Below the pieces are notes generated by a model. That model saw only the letters and a list, made by a program, of their open reading frames with translations. It had not been told where the DNA came from and did no database searches. Of a DNA stretch of 64,000 bases, positions 39,045 to 49,085 are shown in pieces (positions within the stretch are counted from its first letter, which is position 1; each line of letters begins with the position of its first letter). The position numbers were made by a program, and so were the translations under genes. The DNA is from Bacteroidia bacterium. GTDB lineage: Bacteria > Bacteroidota > Bacteroidia > B-17B0 > Aurantibacillaceae. The stretch is from positions 100,589-164,588 of the forward strand of contig BPGX01000006.1 of NCBI GenBank assembly GCA_026003255.1, read 5' to 3'.

Positions 39045-39362
39045 ATGAGTTCGTACAGTGTTTTTTTATCCCCTATTGCCGAAAAGAAACTAATATTATT
39101 GCTGGAATATTTAGAAATTGAGTGGGGTGTAAAATCTAAAAAGGACTATTTAAAACAACTTCAAAAGGCTTTTAATACCATTTCCAAAAATCCAAAAGCA
39201 TTTGAAGAATCAAAAAGTTTTAAAAACCTTTATCGTTGTATTGTAACCAAACAATCAGCGTTCTTTTACAGAATAAACAAAAAAGAAATAGAAATTATTA
39301 CAATAATAGACAACCGCCAAAATCCGGAAATCATAAAAAAGGAATTACGAAAATTAAAATAA
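39045..39362 (+). CDS. RelE/ParE-family toxin
   Basis: This 105-residue protein has the ParE/RelE pattern: SPIAEKKLILLLEYLEIEWG, a helix ending FNTISKNPKAFEES, then RCIVTKQSAFFYRINKKEIE and the C-terminal IDNRQNPE. Family members cleave ribosome-bound mRNA or inhibit gyrase; which applies here cannot be decided. It is co-transcribed with the upstream antitoxin and lies between a terminator and serS, an accessory insertion in a housekeeping stretch. Four bases separate it from serS, so serS may be partly transcribed from the TA promoter. Confidence 0.82.
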   Translation: MSSYSVFLSPIAEKKLILLLEYLEIEWGVKSKKDYLKQLQKAFNTISKNPKAFEESKSFKNLYRCIVTKQSAFFYRINKKEIEIITIIDNRQNPEIIKKELRKLK

Positions 39363-39366
39363 CATT

Positions 39367-40638
39367 ATGCTTCAAGTAAATTATATTCGCGAAAACACTC
39401 AGGAAGTAATTGAACGTCTTGCCAAGAAACATTTTGACGGCAGCAAAATTATCCCGGAAATAATTGAATGGGACAATGCACGTAAGCAAACTCAAACAGA
39501 ATTAGACAGCATTTTGGCAGAATCAAACAACATTGCCAAACAAGTAGGGCAACTGATGAAAGAAGGCAAAAAAGCCGAAGCTGAAGATTTAAAAAATAAA
39601 TCAACCGCCTTAAAAGAAAGTGCCAAAACGCTTGAAATAAAAATGGCAGAAGCTGAAGAAAAAATAAAACAGCTTTTGTATCAGGTTCCAAATCTTCCTC
39701 ATGCCAGCGTACCTAAAGGAAAAACGCCTGAAGAAAATGAAATAGCCTATCAGGAAGGCGAAATACCAACTTTGCATAAAGATGCAAAACCCCACTGGGA
39801 TTTGGCTAAACAGTATGATTTAATAGACTTTGAACTTGGCGTAAAAATTACCGGAGCCGGATTTCCTGTTTATAAAGGCAAAGGTGCAAAATTACAACGC
39901 GCATTAATCAACTTCTTTTTAGAAGAAGCCACCAATGCCGGTTACATGGAATTTCAGCCACCACATATGGTAAACGAAGCTTCAGGCTATGGCACCGGTC
40001 AACTACCTGACAAAGAAGGGCAAATGTATCATGTAGGCATTGATAATTTGTATTTAATACCTACTGCAGAAGTTCCGGTTACCAATTTTCACCGCGACAT
40101 GATTTACAAAGCCGAAGATTTTCCTATTAAACAAACGGCTTATACTCCTTGCTTTAGAAGAGAAGCAGGTTCTTACGGAAAAGATGTACGCGGATTAAAT
40201 CGTTTACACCAATTTGATAAAGTTGAAATTGTTCAAATACAACATCCTGATAAATCATACGATACTTTAAATGAAATGGTAGAATATGTGAAAACGCTTT
40301 TGCGCAAACTGGAACTTCCTTATCGTGTTTTGCGCCTTTGCGGAGGAGATATGAGCTTTTCATCAGCACTAACATACGACATGGAAGTATATTCTACCGC
40401 TCAACAAAAATGGTTGGAAGTAAGCTCTATTTCAAACTTTGAAACTTTTCAAGCAAATCGCTTAAAACTTCGTTTTAAAGATACTGATGGAAAAACCAAA
40501 CTTGCGCATACCCTTAACGGAAGCGCCTTAGCTCTACCTCGAATAGTAGCTTCCATTTTAGAAAATCATCAAACACCTGAAGGTATTAGAATACCAAAAG
40601 CATTACAAAAGTTTACCGGATTCGACATTATTAACTAA
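39367..40638 (+). CDS. serS: Seryl-tRNA synthetase
   Basis: This class II synthetase of 423 residues charges tRNA-Ser. The N-terminal long coiled-coil arm (about 30-110) that grips the tRNA variable arm is clear. The catalytic core has motif 2 (TPCFRREAGSYGKDVRGLNR) and motif 3 (NGSALALPRIVASILENHQ). TAEVPVTN in the core is typical of SerRS. Length and frame are normal. Confidence 0.97.
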   Translation: MLQVNYIRENTQEVIERLAKKHFDGSKIIPEIIEWDNARKQTQTELDSILAESNNIAKQVGQLMKEGKKAEAEDLKNKSTALKESAKTLEIKMAEAEEKIKQLLYQVPNLPHASVPKGKTPEENEIAYQEGEIPTLHKDAKPHWDLAKQYDLIDFELGVKITGAGFPVYKGKGAKLQRALINFFLEEATNAGYMEFQPPHMVNEASGYGTGQLPDKEGQMYHVGIDNLYLIPTAEVPVTNFHRDMIYKAEDFPIKQTAYTPCFRREAGSYGKDVRGLNRLHQFDKVEIVQIQHPDKSYDTLNEMVEYVKTLLRKLELPYRVLRLCGGDMSFSSALTYDMEVYSTAQQKWLEVSSISNFETFQANRLKLRFKDTDGKTKLAHTLNGSALALPRIVASILENHQTPEGIRIPKALQKFTGFDIIN

Positions 40639-40657
40639 ACCCACAAAATAGATATAT

Positions 40658-41848
40658 ATGTACGGAGCTTATAAAGATTTTCTTCAAAAAGAATTACAAA
40701 ACATACAGGATGCGGGCTTATTTAAACGCGAGCGCATATTGGCATCTGAGCAAGGTGCGGTTGTAAAATTAGTTGATGGTAAAGAAGTTATAATTTTTTG
40801 TGCCAATAATTATTTAGGGCTTTCTTCGCATCCCAAATTAATTGAAGCAGCTCATAAAACGCTTGATAACAGAGGCTACGGTATGTCATCCGTGCGTTTT
40901 ATTTGCGGAACACAGGATATTCATAAAGAACTGGAAGCAAAAATTGCCAAATTTTTAGGACAAGAAGATACCATTTTATATGCTGCTTGTTTTGACGCAA
41001 ACGGAGGAGTATTTGAACCTTTATTTGGCGAAGAAGATGCTATAATTTCTGATGAATTAAATCACGCCTCCATTATTGATGGTGTACGACTGTGTAAAGC
41101 GCAACGCTACCGTTATAAAAACTGCGACATGAACGATTTGGAAGAGCAGTTGAAAAAGGCGCAAGCACAGCGTTTCCGCATAATTGTTACTGATGGAGTT
41201 TTCTCTATGGATGGCTTTGTAGCACCATTAGATAAAATTTGCGATCTGGCAGAAAAATATAATGCACTTGTAATGGTTGATGAAAGCCATGCAACAGGCT
41301 TTATTGGTAAAACCGGACGCGGTACTGTTGAATTAAAAAATGTAATGCATCGCGTAGATATTATTACAGGCACACTTGGAAAAGCCTTAGGCGGAGCAAT
41401 GGGCGGATTTACCACCGGTAAAAAAGAAATAATAGAAATGTTACGCCAACGTTCGCGCCCTTATTTATTCTCTAATTCACTTGCACCACATATTGTAGGC
41501 GCTTCTATTGCCGTATTTGATATGCTTAGCGAAACTACCGAACTACGCGACAAATTAGAGTGGAATGTAAATTACTTTAAACAAGGTATTAAAAAAGCAG
41601 GTTTAGAAATTAAGGACGGAGAATCGGCCATAGTACCGGTTATGCTTTACGATGCTAAACTATCGCAAGATTTTGCTGATAGATTATTGCAAGAAGGAAT
41701 TTATGTAATCGGATTCTTTTACCCCGTTGTTCCTAAAGGCCAGGCTCGTATTCGCGTTCAGCTTTCAGCAGCACATGAAAAAGAACATTTGGATAAGGCC
41801 ATTGCTGCATTTGAAAAAGTTGGAAAAGAATTGGGAGTAATAAAATAA
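40658..41848 (+). CDS. kbl: Glycine C-acetyltransferase (2-amino-3-ketobutyrate CoA ligase)
   Basis: This PLP enzyme of the alpha-oxoamine synthase family splits 2-amino-3-ketobutyrate with CoA to glycine and acetyl-CoA in threonine breakdown. The 396 residues match Kbl closely: [57 protein letters not shown] and the PLP lysine 242 in [10 protein letters not shown]. The related serine palmitoyl-transferase and BioF lack the RFICGTQ...H pattern, so Kbl is preferred. No tdh is adjacent. A strong hairpin follows the stop. Confidence 0.93.
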   Translation: MYGAYKDFLQKELQNIQDAGLFKRERILASEQGAVVKLVDGKEVIIFCANNYLGLSSHPKLIEAAHKTLDNRGYGMSSVRFICGTQDIHKELEAKIAKFLGQEDTILYAACFDANGGVFEPLFGEEDAIISDELNHASIIDGVRLCKAQRYRYKNCDMNDLEEQLKKAQAQRFRIIVTDGVFSMDGFVAPLDKICDLAEKYNALVMVDESHATGFIGKTGRGTVELKNVMHRVDIITGTLGKALGGAMGGFTTGKKEIIEMLRQRSRPYLFSNSLAPHIVGASIAVFDMLSETTELRDKLEWNVNYFKQGIKKAGLEIKDGESAIVPVMLYDAKLSQDFADRLLQEGIYVIGFFYPVVPKGQARIRVQLSAAHEKEHLDKAIAAFEKVGKELGVIK

Positions 41849-41855
41849 ACCTTCG

Positions 41856-41884
41856 GGCATGCTTTTTTGTTAAAAAAGCATGCC
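41856..41884 (+). terminator. Perfect 13-bp hairpin after kbl, covering the next start codon
   Basis: GGCATGCTTTTTT (41856-41868) pairs perfectly with AAAAAAGCATGCC (41872-41884) around a 3-base loop. The ATG of the following gene (41880-41882) lies in the right arm. It may be a kbl terminator, a translation-blocking hairpin, or both. Confidence 0.65.
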
Positions 41885-42438
41885 TCCAAAATTTCTAAAA
41901 ATATTTTTCATTACGCTGACAGTAATTGTTGGCGTTTTGTTTTTACTATCAGACAATGAGCGCAAGATAAATCCTGAAAAAGTTCGTTTTAAAACCACAG
42001 AATCAGCTGAATTACGTTTTAAAAATTTACGCTCCTATTATTACAACATTCAAAATTTTGAGTCATCATACCAGGATGTGTATCGCTTTAGAAATGCACA
42101 CGTATATAAAGTAGAAGAAAATGGAATTCATTTTATCATTATTAATCATTGGATAGAAGATGAAGCATTTATTATTCCTGAATTTTTTGGCGAATTAAGA
42201 CAGTACGATTCATTGCAAATAAAATGGAGTAATGGAAAATATACATATAACATAGGAGATTTGGAAAGCGCCTGGATATTTGCGGCACATATTTATATGG
42301 GAATTTTAAATAAAGACTCATTGTTTTATTTTAATCAAGCAAGTAAAGAATGGATGCCCCTATTGGAGCATCCTAATGAAAAAAACACAGAACAAAATTG
42401 TGTTGAGAGATTATTTTACGCTGGTTAGTAAATACTAA
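41880..42438 (+). CDS. Hypothetical membrane-anchored protein, probable frameshift at the end
   Basis: I do not recognise this gene. It has an N-terminal membrane anchor (FLKIFFITLTVIVGVLFLL, residues 4-22) and then a soluble domain rich in aromatic residues (SYYYNIQNFESSYQDVYRFR; HFIIINHWIEDEAFIIPEFF). The frame as written stops at 42428. Shortening the seven-A run at 42379-42385 by one gives [19 protein letters not shown] and a stop at 42438, a more natural ending, overlapping the convergent Cry-DASH end by 4 bases. It is probably a periplasm-facing envelope protein; function unknown. Confidence 0.65.
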
Positions 42439-43691
42439 TTATTGTTTAGCCAATAATTAGTAAACTTACATTCAGGGTCGTATTGCTCCTGCTGTTTTTT
42501 AATATTAAATTTTCTAAATGGTCTTGGGTCGTTGCCAACTCCGGCAATATAAGCCCAATTGCCCCAATTCGATGAAACATCATAATCCAACAATTGCATT
42601 TCGAAATATGCTGCACCCCAGCGCCAGTCTATGTTTAAATCATGAATCAAATAACTTGCTACATTTTGTCTTCCTCTGTTACTCATAAAACCTGTTTGCT
42701 TAAGTTCAATCATATTGGCATTTACAAAAGGCTCTGATGTTGTTCCATTTATCCATTGTTTAAACAACAATTGATTTTGAGGGCTGTCAATCTTTCTATC
42801 TCTTATTCCTGTTTTACGGAAAAATAATTTGCCGAATTTCATCATTTGATAGCGAAAAAAATCTCGCCATAATAGTTCAAACCAAAGCCAATAAGTGGAT
42901 TCATTGGCACCAAAATCTTTTTCATAATTGCGTAAATATCTTAAAATAGTTTGAGGAGATAAAACGCCTAAAGCAAGCCAGGGGGAAAAATGTGAAGAAA
43001 AATCTGTGCCAAGTAATTGATTACGGGTTTCTTTGTATGTTGACACTAATTTTGATTCAAATAAATAATAGTGTACTCGATTTAAAGCGCCTTGCTCTCC
43101 GGGTTCAAAAAAGCTTTCATTGTTTGAACAGCAAACAAAATCTGATTTTATTGAATTATTGCAGATAAAGTTAGGCAATAAGTCGGAATAGAAATTTTCT
43201 TCCTTGTAATTTTTTTCAATTTGAATTCTAAAATCAGTGAAAACTAAGGGAGTTTGATTTAAAGTAAAAGGAGCCCTGTTTGGATGAATTAAAAAATTGT
43301 CATTAATTACATGGATCTTATTATTTGTATATTGCTGTAGCTTTTGAATATCTTGCTCTTCTTCAAATCCGGGTTCATAATTTGTAAAAACAGTACTTAT
43401 TCCCGTTCGTTGAATTACGTCTAATAATGTTGTAACAACATTCCCTTTATTAATATACAGCTCTGCACCTAATTTTTGCAAATCTTTTTGTAAAGAAACA
43501 ATATTTGCAAGTATCCATGCTTTACGTTTTTCACCACATCGTGGTATGTTTGAAATTACGAGTTCATCTAAGCGTTCATCTATAATATATAGGGGCAAAA
43601 CAGAAATATTATTAACCGTCGCATAATGTAAGCAGCGATTGTCGTTTAATCGCAAATTATTCCTAAACCATAGAATTGCTTTAGCTGCCAT
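42435..43691 (-). CDS. DASH-type cryptochrome/photolyase
   Basis: This 418-residue flavoprotein has a photolyase N-terminal alpha/beta domain ([20 protein letters not shown]) and a FAD domain with Cry-DASH features: [60 protein letters not shown] and [17 protein letters not shown]. Cry-DASH proteins repair cyclobutane dimers in single-stranded or looped DNA and may act in light signalling. The gene is last in a five-gene minus-strand light-repair cluster, and its start overlaps the DUF2256 gene. Confidence 0.93.
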   Translation of the reverse strand: MAAKAILWFRNNLRLNDNRCLHYATVNNISVLPLYIIDERLDELVISNIPRCGEKRKAWILANIVSLQKDLQKLGAELYINKGNVVTTLLDVIQRTGISTVFTNYEPGFEEEQDIQKLQQYTNNKIHVINDNFLIHPNRAPFTLNQTPLVFTDFRIQIEKNYKEENFYSDLLPNFICNNSIKSDFVCCSNNESFFEPGEQGALNRVHYYLFESKLVSTYKETRNQLLGTDFSSHFSPWLALGVLSPQTILRYLRNYEKDFGANESTYWLWFELLWRDFFRYQMMKFGKLFFRKTGIRDRKIDSPQNQLLFKQWINGTTSEPFVNANMIELKQTGFMSNRGRQNVASYLIHDLNIDWRWGAAYFEMQLLDYDVSSNWGNWAYIAGVGNDPRPFRKFNIKKQQEQYDPECKFTNYWLNNN

Positions 43692-43833
43692 TTTGTAAAG
43701 ATTTTCTTTTTCTGCATTTGTGGCTGCAATATTTTACCTCATCCCATACCTTTTCCCATTTTTTTCTCCAGGTAAATGGGCGCTTACAAACAATGCATTC
43801 CTTTTGAGGCAAATAACTTTTATTGGCTTTCAT
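43681..43833 (-). CDS. DUF2256 zinc-ribbon-like small protein
   Basis: This 50-residue ORF reads [20 protein letters not shown], then [20 protein letters not shown], then a basic tail. The pattern C-x2-C ... [21 protein letters not shown] is the DUF2256 family, with two Cys pairs likely binding zinc. These genes are typically beside cryptochrome or photolyase genes; function is unknown. It overlaps the Cry-DASH start by 11 bases and begins 6 bases after the DUF6992 gene, so it is part of the operon. Confidence 0.9.
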   Translation of the reverse strand: MKANKSYLPQKECIVCKRPFTWRKKWEKVWDEVKYCSHKCRKRKSLQNGS

Positions 43834-43839
43834 GTTCTT

Positions 43840-44418
43840 CTAAAAATTTATAACCATTCCAATTCCATTTGGAGAAGGACTAAGCAGCGGCAGTTTTTTA
43901 ACAGCATGCTGATGATGCAAACCATACATAATAGCATCGAAAAAAAACAAAAAAGAGCCTTGAAGAATTAAGCTTTGTCCCCAGCCTTTCCAACGTTCAT
44001 TGTTTTTTGATACATAATTTGACCTATCGTTCATCCAAAATCCGGCTGTTATGTAGGCAACGTCTAACGCGGTATTGAATAAAAATATTTTTTCTGTAAA
44101 CTGCTGTTCTTTTAAAACATCGGCCCAAAGCAAACTTTGTTCAGGCTGCTTAAGCGCCATATATAAACCAGGGGCTGCCAATGCTAAATTAACGGTATTC
44201 CACATGGCATTCATTTGCCAGAAATTTTTTTGATACAAATTATTATTGTTTACTGAAAAGGCTACACCTGATGCAATATTAACCAATGCCCAAGAACCAA
44301 GTACTTACATTCCATATTTATTTATATCCAGGCGATTTTGTTCAAAGCTCTCAGGTTTTTGTGCTATAGCTTGAAAGCACAAAAAAAACAAAACAGCAAA
44401 AATTAAGTTTTTATACAT
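43840..44418 (-). CDS. DUF6992-type membrane protein with an in-frame stop
   Basis: From ATG 44418 the frame encodes a signal peptide (MYKNLIFAVLFFLCFQAIAQ), then RLDINKYGM, then TAA (44307-44305). It continues in the same frame as VLGSWALVNIASGVAFSV, and membrane helices follow to the end (WMNDRSNYVSKNNERWKGWG, then GSFLFFFDAIMYGLHHQHAV). A single T-to-A change (TTA to TAA) explains the stop, because the family normally has Leu there. As written only the 148-codon part from a TTG at 44286 is open. The protein is about 192 residues with three or four helices; function unknown. It overlaps phrB by 8 bases. Confidence 0.75.
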
Positions 44419-45715
44419 TTTGCAATGCAGCTTTATAGGTTTTTAAAACTCGCTCGCGCGCCATTTTATGGTCAACTATAGGTTTTGGATATGCAAGTGT
44501 GCCATATTCAGGAACCCATTGTTTAATGTATTTTAAATCCTTATCAAATTTTTCGGTTTGCAAAGCGGGATTAAACACTCTGAAATAAGGCGCTGCATCT
44601 ACACCGCAGCCCGCAGCCCATTGCCAACCTCCAACATTAGAGGCCAATTCAAAATCCAATAATCTTTTGGCAAAGTAGGCTTCACCCCACCGCCAATCAA
44701 TTAATAAATGCTTAGTTAAAAAACTGGCGACTATCATTCTTACTCTATTATGCATAAAACCTGTTGCATTAAGCTCTCGCATTCCCGCATCAACAATCGG
44801 ATAACCTGTTTTTCCTTCGCACCAGGCTTTAAATTCTTTTTCATTGTTTAACCATTGAATTTTATCATATTCGGGCTTAAAGGCTTTATTTGCTGTATGT
44901 GGAAAATGAAATAAAATTGACTGATAAAAATCGCGCCAGATTAATTCATTCAAATATTTTTCGTTTAAGGATTTGGCTTTTCTTGCCAATTCGCGAATGC
45001 TGATGGTCCCAAAACGTAAATGTACACTAAGGCGGGTTGTACCTTTTATTGATGGCACATCTCTGGTTGCATGATAATTTTTAATTATATCTTCATTGGG
45101 CTCTTTATCCGGAAAAACTTTTCCGGATGATTTAAAACCCATTTGTTCCAAGCTAATTAATTCATAAGCGTTTGTTTGATACAAATTAAGGATGTATTTA
45201 TCTGTCGGATAAGATTTTAAATAAAAATCATTGAGTTTTGCTTTCCATTTTTTGGAGTAAGGAGTGTAAACAGTGTAAGGCTTACCATCATCTTTGAGTA
45301 CTTCGTTTTTTTCAAATATTACATGGTCTTTAAAACCCTTAAAAGAAATTTTTTTTGATGCAAGGAAATCAAAAACAGCCTTATCTCTTTGCTGTGCATA
45401 GGGTTCATAATCGCGATTACAATAAACTTCTTTAACTGAAAATTTTTCTAAAATTTCTTTCCACACCTCTTCCGGTTTACCGTAATATACTTTTAAAGAA
45501 GAGCCTTTAGTTTCATATTGCTTTTTTAATTCTTCTATTTGCTTATAAATAAATTCTACTCGAGCATCATCTTTATCATCGAGTTTATCTAATATATTTC
45601 TATCAAAAATAAATATGGGTAAAACGGGATATTGACTTTTTAACGCATGATACAAGCCTGCATTATCTTGAATGCGCAAATCTCTGCGATGCCAGAAAAC
45701 AGTTATGTTTTGCAT
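44411..45715 (-). CDS. phrB: Deoxyribodipyrimidine (CPD) photolyase, class I
   Basis: PhrB uses blue light and FADH- to split cyclobutane pyrimidine dimers. The 434-residue protein has the N-terminal antenna domain (ITVFWHRRDLRIQDNAGLYH) and the FAD-binding domain: TTRLSVHLRFGTIS, NELIWRDFYQSILFHFP, FMHNRVRMIVASFL and DWRWGEAYFAKRLLDFELAS. The tryptophan-rich photoreduction region WQWAAGCGVDAAPYFR is intact. It lies 4 bases downstream of the flavin reductase-like gene and overlaps the DUF6992 gene, so it is in one operon with them. Confidence 0.95.
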   Translation of the reverse strand: MQNITVFWHRRDLRIQDNAGLYHALKSQYPVLPIFIFDRNILDKLDDKDDARVEFIYKQIEELKKQYETKGSSLKVYYGKPEEVWKEILEKFSVKEVYCNRDYEPYAQQRDKAVFDFLASKKISFKGFKDHVIFEKNEVLKDDGKPYTVYTPYSKKWKAKLNDFYLKSYPTDKYILNLYQTNAYELISLEQMGFKSSGKVFPDKEPNEDIIKNYHATRDVPSIKGTTRLSVHLRFGTISIRELARKAKSLNEKYLNELIWRDFYQSILFHFPHTANKAFKPEYDKIQWLNNEKEFKAWCEGKTGYPIVDAGMRELNATGFMHNRVRMIVASFLTKHLLIDWRWGEAYFAKRLLDFELASNVGGWQWAAGCGVDAAPYFRVFNPALQTEKFDKDLKYIKQWVPEYGTLAYPKPIVDHKMARERVLKTYKAALQNV

Positions 45716-45719
45716 GATG

Positions 45720-46361
45720 CTAATAGCTTATATTCTCTATGGGTTTATCAGGCTTGGCATAAGAAAATCGAGCCAGCTTATTTGTGGACAAATAGGCGTC
45801 TAATCCGCTGCAGGTGATGCTTCCTGCTGCATGTAAATCTGCAAAACCATCCGCTTTTATGAATTTATCTTCTATTATCAATTCCTGAATGGATGCAACA
45901 ATTAATGTTGTACCATTAATTATCAAAGGAATTTCTTCTTCTTTTTTTAATCCTATTTTTACAGGGCTTTGCTGTACATAGGGAGCAAAAAAGTTTTCAG
46001 AAAAATACGGAGTAAGTCCTACCGCATCAAATTCAGAAATATCTTCGGCATAGCGCGCACTGGTTTGATGCGCTTGCTTATAAATATTGGCTGTTATATG
46101 ATTGAGTGTAAAATATTCGGTGTTTCTTACATTTTTTAGGCTATGATTTCCTCCCAACTGAGATTCCGGTCTAAACAAAACTCCCATAAATGGAGGGTTT
46201 GCGCCAACATGAAAAACTTGCGAAAATAAAGCAAGATTCAAATTTCCATTTTCGCTTTTTGTACCAAGCAGCGCAACGCTTTTAAAACCGGTTATTGAAT
46301 TTATTAAGTTAGCTCTATATAATCGGTCTAATGCTATAATTTGATGGTATGTAAACTTCAT
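45720..46361 (-). CDS. Flavin reductase-like FMN-binding protein
   Basis: This 213-residue protein of the split beta-barrel flavin reductase family has the FMN-site pattern TGFKSVALLGTKSENGNLNL, the NPPFMGVLFRP segment and NTEYFTLNHI. Such proteins reduce flavins with NAD(P)H or bind FMN. As the first gene of the photolyase operon it may supply reduced flavin, which is inference. It starts 34 bases after the end of the PorE-like gene, so the cluster could share its transcript or use a promoter in its 3' end. Confidence 0.85.
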   Translation of the reverse strand: MKFTYHQIIALDRLYRANLINSITGFKSVALLGTKSENGNLNLALFSQVFHVGANPPFMGVLFRPESQLGGNHSLKNVRNTEYFTLNHITANIYKQAHQTSARYAEDISEFDAVGLTPYFSENFFAPYVQQSPVKIGLKKEEEIPLIINGTTLIVASIQELIIEDKFIKADGFADLHAAGSITCSGLDAYLSTNKLARFSYAKPDKPIENISY

Positions 46362-46395
46362 ACCTTTTTAAACAAGCAAACAAAAAATTTGTTTT

Positions 46396-49070
46396 TTAGT
46401 TTGCTTTTTGATTAAGCACTTTAAACTCCGTTCTGCGATTTTGTGCATGCTGTTCTTCGGAGCATTCTACTCCATCGGCACAATAATTTATAAGTTTTGA
46501 TTCGCCCATTCCTATTCCCGTAATTCTGTTTTTATCAATTCCTTTTGAAACAATATAATCAACAGCTGATTTAGCTCTTTTTTTAGATAGCTCTAAATTA
46601 AACTCTGTGCTCGAACGCGAATCGGTATGGGATGAAAGTTCAATAAAAATGGTAGGATTTTCTTTCATAATATTTGCTACTTTATCAAGTATTTGAGCTG
46701 CCTGAGCTGTAATGTTCCATTTTCCGTAATCGTAATAGATGTTTTCAATAACTGTAATAGAATCTTTTTTGTTTTCTTTTATTTCTTTCATTTTTATCCA
46801 TGGGTCTTCTACATAAATTTCTGTTAAAACTTTTCTATCTTCAGGTAATAATTCGTATTTAAAGTTTTTGTTTTCAAAAAACAATGTTCTAACAATTTTC
46901 CCTTTTTCGTTGGCTATATATATTTTTTTTATTGATGCCGGCACGTCTGTTTCACTAATTATCATCATATAATTTTTATCTGAGGGTAAATTAATAAATT
47001 TAAAATTCCCAAAGGCATCGGTTTGGGTTGTTTCAATCACTTTTCCTTTGCTATCTAATAGAGTAATTGTGGTATTGGGAAGAGGGTTTTGGGAGGCTTC
47101 ATCAGAATACAGTTTACCTTTAAATTCAATTCGGATAGATGTATCTTCTTCCTCTAATAAGCGAAGAGTATTGTTTTCTGAAGCTAAAACATCAAACTTA
47201 AATAAGCCCTTACCATCGGCAGTAAAAATTCTGAATATTTTCCCTTTGTTATCGGTAATTATAATTTTGGTATTTGCAGATAGCTTTGTGTCGTTTTCAT
47301 CAATCGTTACCATATAGTTTTTTTCAGGGTCAAGATGTGCAAACTTAAACCCTCCATAATTATCTGTTTTGCCTTTTGCTATGATATTACCTTTTTCGTC
47401 TAATAGTTGTATGCTTTGATTGGTAAGTGGTTTAGACGGATTTTCGCCATACAAAATACTTCCAGTAATCATTATTCGTGTATCGTCTTCTATTTTTCCA
47501 TTAAAGGGTTGATTAAAAGGTAGGTTATAAAACACAAAAGCTCCTTTGTCATCAGTTGTGGTTTTTTTACGTATATTGTTGTTTTCGTCTGCTAAATAAA
47601 TTTTTTTATACGCATCAAGCGGAGAGTCTTCTTCGGGGGTTTTGAGTATGTAATTATTTTCTGACGGCAATGCAGCAAACTTAAAGAACCCGTTTTTATC
47701 GGATGTAGTCTGTTGCACAACGTTACCTTCGGGTGTAACAAGTATCAATTTTATATTAGGTGCAACATCATTAATATTTTCGCTTAATAATATTTTACCT
47801 TTAAACGCATTTTTTTTATACGTAATATTTATAGCATAGATATCATCATCACTTTTACCTTCTTTACGGTTTGAAGTAAAAAAACCAAATTTTTCGTCTT
47901 TATTAAGTACTATTCCAAAATCATCAAAAGGGCTGTTTAATGTTTTACCTGCATTTATTGGGTTTTTCCATGTATTATCTTCTTTTTCGGCATAATATAT
48001 ATCTAAGCCTCCCATACTTACATGACCATTGCTTGAAAAGTACAAGGTGCCGGAATAGGATATATATGGAAATACATCATTAAAAGGTGTATTAATATTG
48101 TTGCCTAAATTTTGCGGCTTTGTCCATTCCGAGTTGTTTTTATAAGATACATATAAATCAAATTCTCCGTATGAATCAGGCATATTAGATGCGAAAATCA
48201 ATGTTTTACCATCGGGCGATAATGTGGGATGTAAGCAGGAATACTCATCAGAATTATATGGGAAAGGTATTATGTTAAACCAATTATAGCCTTTGTTTTC
48301 TGCAAAATAAATTTTTGCCGTGTTTTTTTTTGTTTTGCCTATTGATTTTTCTTCAACCCGGTTAAAAGCCATAAATGTATAATCGGAATTAAAACTTAAA
48401 GGTCCATTATATTGTCCTTTTGATATTTCGGCAGCAAAAATTTTGGGTAGGTTAAATTGCAAACTATCGCTTGTATTTTTGGGTTTTTTCAGAAAGTAAT
48501 AAGTTGGTTTTTACAATGCCGAATGTTGTACCTGCTGTATAATCAAAATTTTGCTGTTTATCTGAACAGTAAACTATCCCTTTAGGATGAATTACCGGAC
48601 AAAATTCATTATAATCGGTATTAATAGATTTTACTTCGCTAAGCAAAAATTCTTTGTCTTGTTGGTAGTTATTTTTTGAAAGTTCTTTGCATGCTTTTAT
48701 TAACAAATTACCGCGTTTATCGCCCGGATTTATTTTAGAATAGTTTTTGAACTGAGCCTCAGCCTCATTTATTTTTCCTAGAGTTAAAAGAACCTGTCCA
48801 TATTCTAAAATAATTTGAGAATTAACATTGTTTTTTTTGTGTAGCTTGTTGATAGTATTGTTCTGCTTCATTAAAATTACGCGTTTTATAATAGGCTTGG
48901 GCAAGTTTTTCAATGACCTTATCTTGATTTTTTCCCTTTAATTCTTTTTTGAAATATGGAATGGACTGTTGATAATATCCATTTTCGAACAATTGAACAC
49001 CTTTGGAGTATTGGGCTATTATAAATTTACCGGCTAAAAGAAATATGACGAAAAGTAATTTTTTTTTCAT
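46396..49070 (-). CDS. PorE-like OmpA-family protein (TPR, PD40, carboxypeptidase-regulatory-like, OmpA), frame broken twice
   Basis: Three open pieces make one gene of about 890 residues. Piece 1 has a signal peptide (LLFVIFLLAGKFIIAQ) and TPR repeats. Removing one base from the eight-base run at 48831-48838 joins it to more TPR sequence (SQIILEYGQVLLTLGKINEA). Removing one at 48506-48507 joins this to KNTSDSLQFNLPKIF and the third piece. There follow PD40 beta-propeller motifs (SPDGKTLIFASNMPDSYGEF; SGTLYFSSNGHVSMGGLDIY), several carboxypeptidase-regulatory-like repeats (GxFKFxxLPxxxNYM) and an OmpA-like peptidoglycan-binding domain (SHTDSRSSTEFNLELSKKRA). This order matches PorE, the T9SS part that ties the ring to peptidoglycan. 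Being next to a PorP-like gene and cargo, it is probably a cargo-specific paralogue. Confidence 0.88.
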
Positions 49071-49085
49071 TTCAAATATAAAACA

